DNA of 64,000 nucleotides. Origin: Echiichthys vipera (taxonomy: Eukaryota; Chordata; Actinopteri; Perciformes; Trachinidae). Made by a program: the position numbers and the translations under genes. Under the pieces are notes generated by a model. That model was not told the origin of the DNA. It searched no databases and saw nothing but the letters and a program-made list of their open reading frames with translations. Shown one piece after another: positions 14,121 to 27,384 of the stretch (within the stretch, counting starts at the first letter, position 1; each line of letters begins with the position of its first letter). The DNA lies in contig OY829650.1 in NCBI GenBank assembly GCA_963691815.1, forward strand, positions 5,326,672-5,390,671, in the 5' to 3' direction.

Positions 14121-14830
14121 TAGGGGTGGAACGGTTTACCGATAAAATCTGTCCCGTTCGGTACGCATGTCACGGTTCGGTACACGTGTGTACCATTCGG
14201 TTTATGAGGTGCAACGTAGCGTAAGCCTTCATGACCACTGTCCTCTCTCGTATCCGTCTCAGCGCTGAGACCTAAGTCTACGTCTCAGCGCTACGTCTCA
14301 GCGCTACGTCTCAGCGCTACGTCTTGGAGCTACGTCTCAGCGTGTCAAGTCCCAGCGCGCTAAGAGACTTGCTCCACGCGCTCCCTGTTGCCTATTTCAG
14401 TCAGTTTAGTGATTGCTGTTTGTGCATAATTTATTGAGAGTAAACCTATTTTCTTCATTTTTTTTTAAGATTTGATAAAGTAAAAGTGTTTATATTCTTA
14501 CCGAGAAGGCAAACAATTGTTTACCTTTTTGCCAACTATATATATAAACGCGTAAATGCAGCTCTTACTGTTTCAAAATTTCACTTAAGATTGTTACAGT
14601 AATCCCTAACCAAGCTGCCTCATCATTTCAGTTTTTGCGTGATTGCATGACATGTCCTTAAGAATATCTGATTAATTTTTGTTTTAATTATTAGGCTGCA
14701 GATCTGAACCATGGTATTTTTAGAATCTAAAAGAAATAGAAAAAAAAACAACTGAACCGAACCGAAAAACTGTGACCCCAAAACCGTGATATGAACCGAA
14801 CAGTGGATTTCGTGAACCGTTCCACCCCTA
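14121..14830. mobile_element. hAT-type miniature transposon (710 bp)
   Basis: Begins TAGGGGTGGAACGGTTTACC and ends with the inverse form GTGAACCGTTCCACCCCTA. The 8 bases on the left (ATGTATAT) match 7 of 8 on the right (ATATATAT), as expected for the 8-bp target duplication of hAT elements. The TAGNG start also fits the hAT terminal consensus. There is no transposase frame. Between about 14255 and 14345 lie tandem 13-bp units, TACGTCTCAGCGC. Confidence 0.75.
14255..14345. repeat. 13-bp tandem repeat inside hAT element
   Basis: About six imperfect units of TACGTCTCAGCGC. Each unit with its neighbour creates the palindrome AGCGCT. Subterminal repeats of this kind are often transposase binding sites in hAT elements, but that role here is inferred. 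Confidence 0.75.
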
Positions 14831-15852
14831 ATATATATTTAATCTTGTTTGATGTGCTTTCTTATTAATTTCTCATTTTCTTCATTCATGCATCTTTTTA
14901 CCTCTTTGTGAAGCTCTTTATAACTAATTTTAGCAACATAAATACATACAATAAATAAATGGGTGATGAATATAAACATGTTGAATATCACTTTGGCCTT
15001 CACAGTGACACAATCTCTATACCCCAAATAAATAATGCTTCCACACACTGACGCTGTGCATCTTACACCTCCTTTCATTTCTCACCCGACTGTATATGCT
15101 TTGCTACAATTATTTACCACTTTAGGGGATAGTTATTACTTTTTAATGAAGCTTTTAGATTAGTAGCTGTGAGGGGTGTGATTACCTAGAGTATAAGACA
15201 ACGGTGTTACAATAACCCTCTTAAGCTTATTGGGTTTGGTCTCCTAAGGGGGGATTTACAGTTGACCATTCGGTGTGTGTGAGTTGAGCAAAGCGGCCTC
15301 CAGGGGGTGACAAGATACAGGTGACCAGAGCAGGGAAGCAAAATGAAGAAGAATTGGAGAGCTAACGCGGGCTGGGAGAGCGTGGAGAAGATGAACTTTA
15401 GAAAGAGCAGCAGACTGTGAGTCAGATGACCTTATTTCCCAGGGTTGGAGGCTCAAAAGGAATGAAGTACAACACAGTAATGTGCCAAAAAGGAAATTGC
15501 AGCTACAGAGAGTGTGTTAATGGGTTTGTATATATTGATTGTGGAGGTTATAGCTTTTGAGGACATTTTTTGTCAGCCTTCTTCGGTTTACCCCCATTGA
15601 TCTTAAACTCCCAAATGCATCGCTGGACCCTTTACTATTTCATTTAAATTGTTGTCACTGAGGTGCACCATTAACTGCTGCAATAAACCATCTTAGGTAA
15701 AAGCTATTGCATTATTACACTCTACAATCTCTAACTTTCCATTTTCTATTTCAAGCCTCGACTGTCCAATTAAGTGCAAAGAAGGCCGCCGGATCCTGTA
15801 CACGTGGTTATTCCAGTCATATGGCGTGACTATATATTCACTGTTAGAGATT

Positions 15853-16140
15853 CATGGTAAATGGATTTGTACTTATACAGCGCCTTTCTAGTCTTCTGAC
15901 TACTCAAGGCGCTTTCACGCTATTTGTCACATTCACCCATTCACACAGACATTCGCACAGATGGCAGTGGTAATCTACATACCATCTAATCTAACCATTC
16001 ACACCACATTCACCCATGCGCAGCACGGAGAGCAATTCGGAGTTCAGTGTCTTGCCCAAGGACACTTCGACATGCGGACCAGGGGAGCTGGGGATCGAAT
16101 GGAGGACGACCCACTCTGTCACTTAGCCACAGCCGCCCAC
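15853..16140 (-). mobile_element. tRNA-derived SINE family 2, copy 1
   Basis: On the minus strand it starts GTGGGCGGCTGTGGCTAAGT, with the A box TGGCTAAGTGACAGAG at 16114-16129 and a B-box-like TTCGATCCCC. It then contains the GTCCTTGGGCAAGACACTGA segment and ends in the segment complementary to atggtaaatggatttgtac. A few bases between the A and B boxes appear to be lost. Confidence 0.75.
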
Positions 16141-16475
16141 AAGTTTTTATTAAACCTGCTGCATCTTTTAGTGAAGTTTAGGGAATGACATATTGTACTT
16201 CCATATTTTTAGGAGCCTCATGTTTTAATACAAACACATTTAAATACATGCCAAAATGGTGCATTACCGGACAAAGACATGAACCTTCACAGATCAATGA
16301 AATTCTTTTCACTGCTACTTGTTCTACATTTACGGGATAACGGATTTGCTCACACACTCCTCAAACCAATACCTACTATAAAATCAAGACTATTGATTAT
16401 CACGAAAAGTGGCAGATGGTTGTTTTATTGACGCCTTTTGTCATCAAATGATACCCTAAATATTTATGTGGAGTG

Positions 16476-16560
16476 TAGTGATGCGCGGATCAGGGTTTTT
16501 GATACCCACACCATCCGGACCCGCCCCATTATGAGAGTCAAGAAGGGTGATTCATATTTT
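16476..16560. mobile_element. Possible truncated hAT-type element
   Basis: gtagtgatgcgcggatcagg and the following cccgcccc segment resemble one end of a fish hAT miniature element. The opposite end is not seen. Confidence 0.3.
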
Positions 16561-16612
16561 TAACATGATTTTCAAACTAAGGTGTGTTTAAGAGGTGGCA
16601 AACCCCTTTAAG

Positions 16613-16617
<5 letters not shown>

Positions 16618-16653
<36 letters not shown>
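16618..16653. repeat. (CA)n microsatellite
   Basis: About 18 units of pure CA. Confidence 0.95.
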
Positions 16654-16655
<2 letters not shown>

Positions 16656-18999
16656 CTGGGGGACACTATAAATTATATAGGGCATTAAGTGTTGAGTGTC
16701 TGTCATACATTTAATTTCCTGCACATGGGTGGATTTTTATCCACCAGTCTATGTTAGAAATGCTTTTTTTATGCAAATTAAAGTCGACAGGTAGCAATTT
16801 AAAATATAATAATATGACAACCTTTTCTATGCTGACGGTATGCTCAAAATCTCAGATAATAGATATTTTTCTAACAGTGGGCCTTATACTCTGTCATAGT
16901 TGTTCTCACTTTAATTTATGGCTTTGTTTGTAGCTTTTTATACCGCGGCATACTGCCCCCTACTTTACCGGATGCATTGTTGCATCTATGAGTTGTGTTC
17001 TACTGGCTCTTAAAACAGTCCTCTGCTACTTTCATGTTTTTATTGGGAGAGCCAAATGCTCCACATTATGCTCAGCACCACCATAGTTCATCTTAAGGCT
17101 GAGTTAATTAAATGAAATGAAATGAAATTTAATTTAATTTTAGTCACTCGAGTGGTTCAGTTACATTGGACAATGGGACCAGCTACTCACATGCTTCAAA
17201 TCACACTTAAAAGGTGAACGCTGTTTATAGAAGGCACTGACTATGAATCAATAGGAGGTGAAAGGTTATCACTAGGCAGAGTGTGCTTCTCTGACAAAGC
17301 TGTGGGAGGTAAAGGTAGATCCAAGTGTTCTGGGATTGGGCCTTTTGTCCTCTTCTTCCCACCTCCTTCCTGCACTCCCCTCTGTCCACCAGCCTCTGGG
17401 CAGCTGACAGGCCGTTACTAGCTGAGGGGGTCAGCTGCTGTGATGTGCCACCAGCTCTTTCTTCAAATGGTTCTTTAAACAACCACAGCCAACAGAGAAG
17501 AAGCAGCGAAGGTGTTTAGTGTCTTTAAGTTTGCCTGTGAACCAAATGCCTCACCAGCTGAGACCACAGCCTTTGTAGATGAACCCTATGGTGCTGGAAG
17601 CTGCTGTTTCTTTCGAATCACATAAACAAACCGTCTGAATGAACCGTCATTTCAAATCTGACAATATCCAATCATTCCTTTGTGCATTTCTCCATTCATG
17701 CATCGGCGCGCTGGCAGGCAAATGAGAATGAATAATCGCAGGTGGTAGGAACAGACACTGGCATTACCAGAAGCACTGTTGTGTGCCGTCGCCTCGCAGC
17801 ATCGAGACAGCGCCCATGCATCATAACAATGCAGCATTGGCACACTCAGAACATATTGACACAGCAGTGTAGCCAGGTTGGCAAGGTGGCAACCATGCCC
17901 ACACGCTGGTAGCCCTGGCAGAAACATGATCTGCAAGAGCTGCCGACTGGGGGCCTTGGGCATGACTGTTGGCATGCCTTGGCATTTATAGTGCTGGTGT
18001 AATGAGTGTGTGATTGATTGGAACCACAATAGGGGCTCATGTACTCAGAGCGGTATACAGCACACACCAGCCGGCTGGCACTCCTGGATTAGAAGCCCCC
18101 TGGGCTCCCACCCGGATTAAAGGGTTACATTAAACAGCATGAATAAAAGATTGAAATTATTCTCTTTGGAGCGTACCCGTAGGAGAAAGGATTGGAATGT
18201 GTTTACATTTGTGCCCGCTGCATGCTTTGGATGAAGCTTTTACCATTTCCTGTGTCCTTTTGAAACACTCGCTCGCAGCAAATGTCTCTATCTGTAGCCC
18301 TATGCATCCAAGGACAAGCAGAATTTAAATATGTAATTAGCAGCTACAAATTGTACAAATGGTACGCTCGTAACATGATTATGCCCGTGTTAAAGGTTAC
18401 CTCAGTCATTTGGATAATTACATTTACATGCTCGGGGCCTGGGTCTCCTTCAGGAAGAGAGGGCATGGGGGGCCACCTGAACTGTTTTGGAGGCATCCAG
18501 GAGCTTAATGTTATCATGCTTTAATGAGGACATTTGTGCCCGTGGTCAACACGATTTTGCTTAAACCTTAAGAAGAGGGATTGCTGCGGGCGGTTTTATG
18601 TTTTTAATTTTTCTAATTGGCTCTATAGTTCATGAGCTAATGTAATGAAGGAGGATGGGGTGCCTTAATCAACGACAGGAATTGTGGGTAAACCAGTGGG
18701 CGGCTGGGGCCTCTGGAAGGGTCAGACTCCCACCCCCTGCCACACTATTTCATCTTAAACTCACCGATCACTTAACCAAATGAATAGGCTGCTCACATGT
18801 CATCCTGGTGATATTTCACACGTTTTTACCAGCGTCATAAATATTACAGCCATTTCCCCCTCACTCTTCCACACTGTGCTTTGCTAATTATTTATTTATA
18901 AACATTACAGCTTAAACTGTGCTTTCCAGTCCTTTTTTTTCTTTCTTTTACAGCAGTTCATACCGTGTCTTGCCAAGAATAAAGTGAAACACCACCACC

Positions 19000-19260
19000 G
19001 CAGGATGGAAGAAAAGAGCCTATAAAGATTTGAGGGGAATTAGGAAAGGAAATCCAAATGTGCTTCCATCCCAATTGGGAATTTATCAAACGGTCTCTAT
19101 TGATTGGTAATTCATCATTCAATCCAGGGCAATGGGCTAACACAAGCGGAACAAGAGTTGGCTCATAATCAATGGCTGATAATACGGAGGCTGCTCTAAC
19201 TATTGACGACCGGAGCGATGCTCCCGTTTGCCTTTTCATTCACAGAGGGGTCCATTAAAT
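19000..19260. promoter_or_regulatory. Candidate conserved non-coding element
   Basis: Repeat-free, balanced composition, with clustered motifs such as ccaattgggaatttatcaaa, ctattgattggtaattcatc and caatccagggcaatgggc. Clusters of this type are typical of developmental enhancers near genes such as EphA4. Conservation cannot be tested here. Confidence 0.22.
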
Positions 19261-19530
19261 GGTCGTCTCGGACTTAGACTCCGCCGTCCAGTTGGTTAGA
19301 GGAGGCTGGCGTCCCACGGGAGACGGAGGTGAAAAGGTGACAGAACCAGGGATTTAGGGCCTAAAGGCGCAGCGATACACAGTTGGCCTTTCTAAGCGCG
19401 GCGAGATAAGACGCAGGAGGTATTTACTTATCAGCTCATCAGCGAACAGTTGCAGAATCACAGGTGCAGCTCAGCGTCGGAGCAAAGTGACAATTAATAG
19501 TAACTCTAGTAGGTTAATAGTAGGTTTGTG

Positions 19531-19604
19531 TGTGGACCTTTGTTAAACTGTGGCATGCTTAGTGGTGTGTGTGGACCTTTGTTAAACTGTGGCACGCTTA
19601 GTGG
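19531..19604. repeat. 39-bp tandem duplication
   Basis: The block tgtggacctttgttaaactg plus tggcatgcttagtgg begins at 19531 and again at 19570, differing at one base (gcatgc versus gcacgc). Confidence 0.88.
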
Positions 19605-20604
19605 CTTGCGGTTAGAAGACATTTTCCATTATTTTGCCACTGGAGTGCGGACAAAAGTGTCGCATCACAAGCGTTCCAGACATTTCTCTCACGTGGTAAA
19701 AACAACTTGAGGTGGAAAAATCCCCACATACATCTTCAAATCTCTTTTCTCTCACCCACACTCACTGGTAGGTGATGCTTGGTGGCTGGTCAGAAAACTG
19801 GGTGCGGTGAGAGATCGTGGTCTGACATTGTTCTTCCCACACCTTAACACTGAGACAAATGTATCTCATAAAGCTGGGGGGAAATGAATTTACCTAACGA
19901 CAGCTACCCACTACCAATCCCTCTCTCCCAAATCCACCTCTGTCACCTCTCACCTCTTTACCTCCACTGACCCAGTCCTGCAGGTATCCTCTTTCTTCAC
20001 CAAGGGACCTTTGACCCCCCCCTCAGTGGTGTCAGGTGATATGTCAATGGGACATTGTTACCAAACTGCTCATATGAATGCCAGTGTCAAAACAATGGTG
20101 CTCAGACACAGATCTGACCTGGCAACCCCAGGAGTTGATTTAAAGGGAACAAGTTTCTTTTATTAACATTTCAAAAGTTCCTGTAAAATGCAATTAATGG
20201 AAACACGGCTAGTGACACCTTTCACATTTCATTTAATCAATTGTGAATGTGGATATAAAAATATTGATTGGTGCGGCTTTAACTCCACCTTATCTAATCT
20301 AATCAAAAGGAGCCATCATTTACATCAATGTTATGTTTCCAGCGACTCTCTCTGTACGTCAGTTGAATTAGTAAATGGCCGGGAATGTGATTAATATTTC
20401 TGATGCGATGCATTTCAATACCGTTGCCGTGTATTTCACACCCTCCTGAGCTGTGATGTCACCCGTCTCACCTGACATGTCCAGCTTTAATTATCTGGCT
20501 ATGATAAGAAGCGCAGGGTGCAGACAGAATAGCAGTGATCAATCTCTCCGCTGTAGTCACAGGCGTAAATGTTTAGATGTACAGCCGTGTTACTTCCCAT
20601 GTTA

Positions 20605-20632
20605 ACACACACACACGCACGCACTCACACGC

Positions 20633-20706
<74 letters not shown>
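20605..20706. repeat. (CA)n microsatellite
   Basis: About 33 pure CA units preceded by CACG-interrupted units. Confidence 0.95.
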
Positions 20707-20979
20707 CCATTAGACAGAGCCGCAGATCTATGCAGACTCCCTCTGACCTGCTGGGCCTTTATCACTGGGAGACTCTGCACCTGGACATTTGTGTGGGAGT
20801 GGATCAATGCACATGTATAAATGTGTTTATGTGTATAACCGTGTGTATGTAAGAGTGTCAGAGACTCCTTGAATGTGTTCACAAGTGTGACTTCCTGAGA
20901 GCGAGTTTGTTTTTATGTCACAGGTCAGAATGGGAGAGACTGGTAGGTTGATGGGATCATGACATAACAACCACAACAC

Positions 20980-21005
20980 CCCCCACCCCCCCCCCCCCCC
21001 ACCCC

Positions 21006-21043
<38 letters not shown>
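20980..21043. repeat. Poly-C and (CA)n tract
   Basis: A C-rich run (about 20979-21006) followed by about 18 CA units. Confidence 0.92.
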
Positions 21044-21045
<2 letters not shown>

Positions 21046-21242
21046 CTCTCCCTCTTGGAATGCCATTTTTCAGCCATAGTCTGACTTTCCTGTTTGAATT
21101 AGAGGTGCAAACATCAGCCTGCCTTGATAAATGGTGTTTTTCCAGGGCCAAAGGATCAAGGCAACTGTAATGTAGCGTAAATTGATGAAGAAATAAGGAG
21201 ACAGAGAACAAAAGAGAGTGGAGAAAAAACACTATAGTCATT

Positions 21243-21287
<45 letters not shown>
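21243..21287. repeat. (GT)n microsatellite
   Basis: About 20 GT units. Confidence 0.93.
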
Positions 21288-21451
21288 TGTGTTAGGGGGC
21301 TGTGTGGAAGCGACGAAAAGGGCTGAATGTGGAGTGGAAATAAAGGGATAGATGGATTTTAAGTTGGGTTAAAGAAGAGCAAGGCAGGGGGGCATCAAGA
21401 ATGTCTGGAGGCCACTCTTATCTCTCTGAATGAAAGGAATGCGCACACAGA

Positions 21452-21487
<36 letters not shown>

Positions 21488-22232
21488 AACAGAGCACCTA
21501 AATTAAGATGTGCACTGAAGGAGAAGCAAGAAGAAATCAATGTGCAGTTTAACACCCATCTTCCAGGGCTATAGGGAAACCTTTAGGGTAGACACAAATG
21601 TGTGTCTGTGTTCATGGGGCTCTTTGTGTACATGTGCATGGGGACTGCTGACAGAGAATTAGCCTATGTACTTTTAGCTGCAGGGGACTTGGGTGGGAAC
21701 ATACACCCACGCACCACCTCAATCAACATCCCCCCTTCCGCCTACTGTTCCTGCACCCCGGCAGGCCTGTCTATCCAACTGCCTGGAACCTCTTTTAGAG
21801 GGGTGAAAAGAGTGTGTGTGTGTGCTCGGTGGTAGGGGGTGTTTAATGACAGAGCGGTAGGGTGTCCCTAAGCCACCCGTGGGTGTACCTGAATGAGGCC
21901 TGGACTATAGCGGCTCTGTTGTCAGCTTTGGCTTGGTAAGCTGAGGGGGAAGGGAGGGGGGGATTAGAATCGCTTTGTTTTGGATGACAAAATCGTTACA
22001 TCTAACTTAGTTAAAGCCACTTTATTCTGCCTTATTGCATTACAGCTCTTTTTGCACATGGAGTATGTAACAGTGTAACAGGTTTTTGTCATTTAGGACT
22101 AGAGGTTTTTAATGTTGATGTTCAGTATGACAGGACGTTTATGGACGAGAGAAGGACAGGATGTTAAGTTGTGACTCTCATTTAGTTCCTATTTTCTCAT
22201 ATGTTGTGTGTAAAGTGTTTTGCTGGACATTC

Positions 22233-22525
22233 AGAAGAAGAAGAAGAATTCCTTTATTTGTCCCGCAATGGGGAAATTCAATTTTCACTCTATTATAATT
22301 TTCATTTTACACACACAGGCCCGAAATACACACACACATGCACATACAGGACCTATATACACGAGAGATGTCAGAGCGAGGGGGCTGCCAGTGACCGGCG
22401 CCTCGAGCAGTTGGGGGTTCGGTGCCTTGCTCAACAGCACCTCGGCAGTGCCCAGGAGATGAACTTCCCCCCCTTCAGCCACCAGTCCATGCTCCATTCA
22501 TGGTCCAAGCAGGGACTCACCGCCC
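22233..22525 (-). mobile_element. tRNA-derived SINE family 1, copy lacking its promoter boxes
   Basis: The minus strand carries the family body, and the GAA run at 22233-22247 is its tail. At the head end the sequence goes from agggactcac directly to cgccc. Compared with the copy at 37648, about 50 bases holding both the A and B boxes are gone while the outermost bases remain. Confidence 0.78.
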
Positions 22526-24904
22526 ACAATGTCATGAGGAGATGAAAATTATACATAAAGGGATTATTGTTGTGGCTGCACAAGTCGTTATTTCTTTCTT
22601 TTCTTTCCCAGAGACGCAAGCGAGAAGGAAAACATTCGGACAACTTAAAATAGCTGAGTCATTGTGATTTACGGTGGGAAGATGCTCTTTTAATCTTTCT
22701 CTGTTTGTGTTTGATTCTGTGCCGGCCTTATGTTAACCTTTTTTATGTTGTATTGCCATCACATTTATGTAACGAGGTGTATACTTGAAAGAGGCTTATG
22801 ATACAGGGGTACAATAATCTATAATAGCACTTTTTTCCAGCACATTGACAGTCTGTAGACCGGCATCACTCACCACTGAACATTGTTTGTTTTGTTGGAA
22901 GATGATGGTACAAAAAAGAAGTTAAGTAAAAGGTTTTCCTTTGGGATATACACCGTCCATGCCAAATTAAAGTGCCAGTCTCAATGATTAATAGAAAACC
23001 TTAAATACCAGAGTATGTTTGCCAATAATTAAGCGTCAAGTGGATTTTGGCAATATGTCCTGACACTGTCAGAGAGGGAACAGTACGCCTTGAGTCTACT
23101 GGGAAATGCAGATGACGAATAAACAGGTAATAAGGAAAGTGGAAGCTCCATTCATCAGTTTTGATTGAAGAAGTCGTAGCATTTAAAACCAATGAGTGTT
23201 TCAAAATCCCATCTAGATTGACACTCTTCAACTTACAACATCTAAGTTAAGATTTTAAAGTCAAAATATGTCTTGAACATTGTTTTTATTCGTACAAACA
23301 CAACATTTTTTGGTGTTTTCCATAAATGAAATGAGATGAGAAGACGTCAGAGAGAAGAAATGCAGCAGATAGAGTCTAGTTTCACACATTTGGCTTGTTT
23401 GGATCTCCATTCACTGACACTCGGGACATCTTTTATCGAGCTGAGGAATTACATCCGAACGTGGTGTGTAATTTGGAAGAAATTAGATGATGAATATGAA
23501 AAGAGCCACTTTCTTCCCCCTAGCCCCCCCCCCCCCTTTCACACACACACTGGCTGACCCTGCCGTTTTGTCATCATCCATTAGTAATTAGGAGCTGCTT
23601 CCTGAGTGTGTATCAAGAGGCTTGCTGCATAAAGGCTTCGGAGGAAATAATAATAAATAATAATCAGACCGAACCAATTAAGACTGATTACCCACTGCAT
23701 GATGCTGGGTGCTACACACTCTTCTGCTCTTACACACACACAGCATTTACAAGTTTGTGCTGATATGTGAATATCTATGTGCTGTCCTGCTCATAAGCTG
23801 CTGGGGTTTTGCCTAAATAACGGCAATTCCTTGTTGATTTGTGAAACCCCTGAACATTTCACTTCTCATGGGGGCTCAGTCTGATTCCAATAGACCTGGT
23901 CTCTGTCTCTCTCTAAGCCCCTTTAAGCCTCAGTCTTAGCAGGAGACAAAAGCTATGTGGCTTGGGGAGGATTAGTAATATGGGTGGAGAGGGTCGACAT
24001 CCCAAAACGTGATTAAGTGTTTGGTAAGTGACAGAGGAGGGCTCGTGAGACTTAAAGTAACGTACTGAAGATGCCGGCTCCTTTCTGATGTAAAATAAGG
24101 CTGGGAGATGCAGCTCAGTGGGGGGAGCGTGGTGACAGTAGGGAGGAAGACGCAGAAGCTTTCAATAAGGAACGTTTGGCCTCTGACAAGGAAGACGCGG
24201 CTGCTTTTGTTTCTCTGTTGTCCTGAGGGGTGGACCATAAGGAGCTGTGATCGCACGCACAGTTTCTCCTGTGTCTGTGAAATGAATACCTACATTATTG
24301 ATCGGCAAATGAGAATGCTTTTTCTGACCAAAGCAACCCTTCATGTCCGCTATTCTGACCCATTACTGATAAACCACAGGGAGTTCTGGTCTTTATTAGT
24401 TGTATTGTCTTTGTACACAACACATTTTTCCACGCTTTCCCTAAAACATTAAAAATTCATACTCTCTTTCTGTCTCTTTCAATGAGTTTTAATGGCGGGT
24501 AACTGTCATCTGTCAGTGGCCCCTGGGCCCGTCCCCAACGGCTGGTTTGTGACTGACACACTCTTCTAAGAAGTGCCATATGGTTACAGTTAACACTGAC
24601 ATACAGGACTGTAATGCAGCCTCATTGGGAGGAGAATGACAGGACTTAGGATACAGTGTACAGTGTGTGAAAGAGAGTGAGAGCAAACGTGCAGTAACAG
24701 ATTGGCTTTTACAGATATCACTATCTGCATTAGAGGATTAAGGGATTGGCTGTGATTTGTCAAGAGGAAACACTGGTGTGTCAGGATATCATTGTGTTAC
24801 ATAAAAAGTCTTGCCAAGGGTGACATAAACGTTCATGGCAATCAATCCAAAAGCTGCCGACACGTTTCACCTAAAACCACAAGTCTAAGGGCGCAATTGT
24901 GGTG
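22526..24904. other. Non-coding, nothing recognised
   Basis: Short chance frames only, with a poly-C run at 23525-23538. No element ends or coding domains seen. Confidence 0.55.
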
Positions 24905-25230
24905 TCATAACTATACTTTACTCAGGTAAAAAGTGCTGCTACAGTGCCGTTACAGTCATTCCCTGGCTGCAATGACGGTGCAGAGACACCAAGAGTGCAG
25001 ATGTGAAAGCCCAAGAAATGCTGACCAATCAGAGCCGACTGAGTTTTTCAAGGAGGGGGTCTTAAAGAGACAGGCGCTAAAACGAAGCGTTTCAGACGGG
25101 TGGTGAATACAGGTGTATTCAGAGAGACATTATGAGGAAAAAAATGTATACTTTTCGAACATTATAGCATCTAAACATGTTCTAGTGGAAACCCAGAATA
25201 CAAGTTTGAACCTGAAAATGAGCCCAATAT
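24905..25230 (+). repeat. Dispersed repeat family R2, uninterrupted copy
   Basis: Shares ordered blocks with 48505-49105: aagtgc..acag, ccaatcagagc, cttaaagagacag, cgtttcagac, tgaatacaggt, aaacatgttctagt. At 25077-25080 it reads gctaaaacg with a single TAA, the empty equivalent of the site occupied by Harbinger copy D. Confidence 0.7.
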
Positions 25231-26551
25231 TGGACCAGTAAGGTATTATTTTACATCCATTTTACCATTTTCATCAGGAGTTCAATCCTTTCTGGATTTT
25301 TTCCCTGTTTGTGTCCCAGTAGAAGAGGCAGTAGTCTCGGGTTGGGGGTCATTTCAGAGGACTGGTATCACTGTGTTTAGCCCGGTGTAGCATTCAAATG
25401 CAAGCAAGCTATCTGACAGTGTATGTGTATGCTCAAATAATATTGGCTTCATTCTATTTAATGTGCACCGATGCCAGAACTGTGCTGGCTCCCTTCCGTG
25501 GGTTAATGGCACGTACAATTGGATCAGAGCCATTATTAATGTTCCACTGTTGTTTTTACTTTAGACAGCGCTAGGATCACCATTTCCCCACCTCCTTCCA
25601 CTCTTTGTGCTTAGCTAGACTAAACATAAATGGGATCAGGATGCAAAGACATTCATTTGATATTCAAATTAAATTGATATCATCTTACCCTGACCCTCAT
25701 AACGATACAAATATATAACATCAGCTTTTCCAAACTATTATAGCACCACTACAGTTATTGAATGACATTCAGTGGAATTCAATCAAGTCAATGGATGGAT
25801 TTTACATGTTTTTCTTCCTCTTTCTCCCCCTTCTCGTACGGACTATTGTTCCCCAGCTTTCCTGTTAGGCACGAACCGTAAGTACTGTATGCCTCTAGTC
25901 CATGCTGCTATTACTCTTTCAGCAATAAAATCAACAGCTTTTTCACAAGCCAAAATTATTGCTATGAAAAAAAAACCTCCTGCAGAAAAAGGCTGCACAC
26001 AGTGCCAGCCATCCCCTGTTTTACATTTTACAAGTGCTACTCCTGCAGTCACTGATCATGTACTGGAAAAGTGCGTAGATGTGAGAGAGTGTTCTGGCCT
26101 CAGTCATTTACCATTGGCTTAGTGTGATAAATATGACCTGTCTCTGCTACTCTGGCTTATATGCCATTGAGGGATGGCGGCTGTGTTTTGTAACTGAGGA
26201 CTGAGGCAGGAGAACGGGCCTAGTAAATGACTTCAGCCCTGGGAGAGAGTTGGGTTATCATTAACCGAGGAGCAACAGCATCACGCTGCTGTCAGAGCTC
26301 TAACCCGTGACACAGACGTGACAAGGACATGAGATGTTGTGCTGCTGTTTTGACCTTGTGTCTTTTTAGAGGGGATGCATCCTTTGCAGCCCAGCTGTCT
26401 GGTTGGCTGGGTTTCTTATTTTTGTATATTTCTTTTTTTAGATTTATGCACCTTGCACGTCCATAAGTTTGAGAATGGCCATGACTGCAAGTGCAAGAAA
26501 ACATGCTGACACACATGCCCATAAACACACATACACACATGCACGCACGCA

Positions 26552-26617
<66 letters not shown>

Positions 26618-27384
26618 TTCTCTGTGGCTGTTTGTCAGTTTCACTGTTGGGGTTTTTATCCCACCCGTATTTTTAGCTTACTATCCTTTGCAAAATGCTC
26701 TCATGTCATATCAGAGAATTGGTTCTGTAGGTGTTTGGTTCAACAGTACCCTTTAAGAAAGTGGTTCCTCATACAATGACACACAAAAGGTCCTAGAAAG
26801 TCCATTCATTTGCTATAAAATCCACACTATCAGAAGGATATTCTAAAATACACACTCACTGTAGTTTACCTCTCTGACCTTTTTAGGTTTTTAGGCATCT
26901 ATGGCTGCAATAACAGTCTGTACAACAGTAACAACAGTAGGTTGGTCTTAGGCCCAATCTGATCCTTTAATAGGTACATATCCAACTGACATTTTTGGCA
27001 CTTCCGTATTGGATGAACCAGAAAATCGCTGTGGTTGTAAGTAACATATCCAAACTATTAAGTTGACCAGTCTGAAGTATTGAGGGTTTGGACTCCTGAG
27101 AGTTTTACCACAACAATGTTTGTCATTTCCACTGCTGAAAGAGACGGAGAAGAAGCTGCTACCTGAAGGTTTTGTACACTGCTCTTTGCTAAAAGACAGA
27201 GAAAGGACAGACGACAGACAGAGCATCAGACTTTATTACAAGTTTACTTCTGTGTCACACCTATGCACTCAAACTGATTTTTCACCAATCTAATTTACCC
27301 TTACATACAGCAAAGTGCTAACACTAACACACAGCAGTAGAGTACAGTACTGATTAGCTTTTATTTAGCTGATATGATCCATTG
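25231..27384. other. Non-coding, nothing recognised beyond the CA tract
   Basis: Frames such as 25772-26122 show no family resemblance. The (CA)n at 26519 is listed separately. Confidence 0.55.
26519..26615. repeat. (CA)n microsatellite
   Basis: Interrupted CA/CG units, then about 30 pure CA units. Confidence 0.95.

Larger units (their letters stand above)
16654..22232. other. Non-coding, largely repeat-free desert
   Basis: Apart from the microsatellites and the 39-bp duplication listed separately, this 5.5-kb stretch is mostly unique. 18230-18540 and 19000-19260 look unusually free of simple repeats and rich in homeodomain-type TAAT/ATTA and TGATTG cores. No coding region is supported. Confidence 0.5.
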
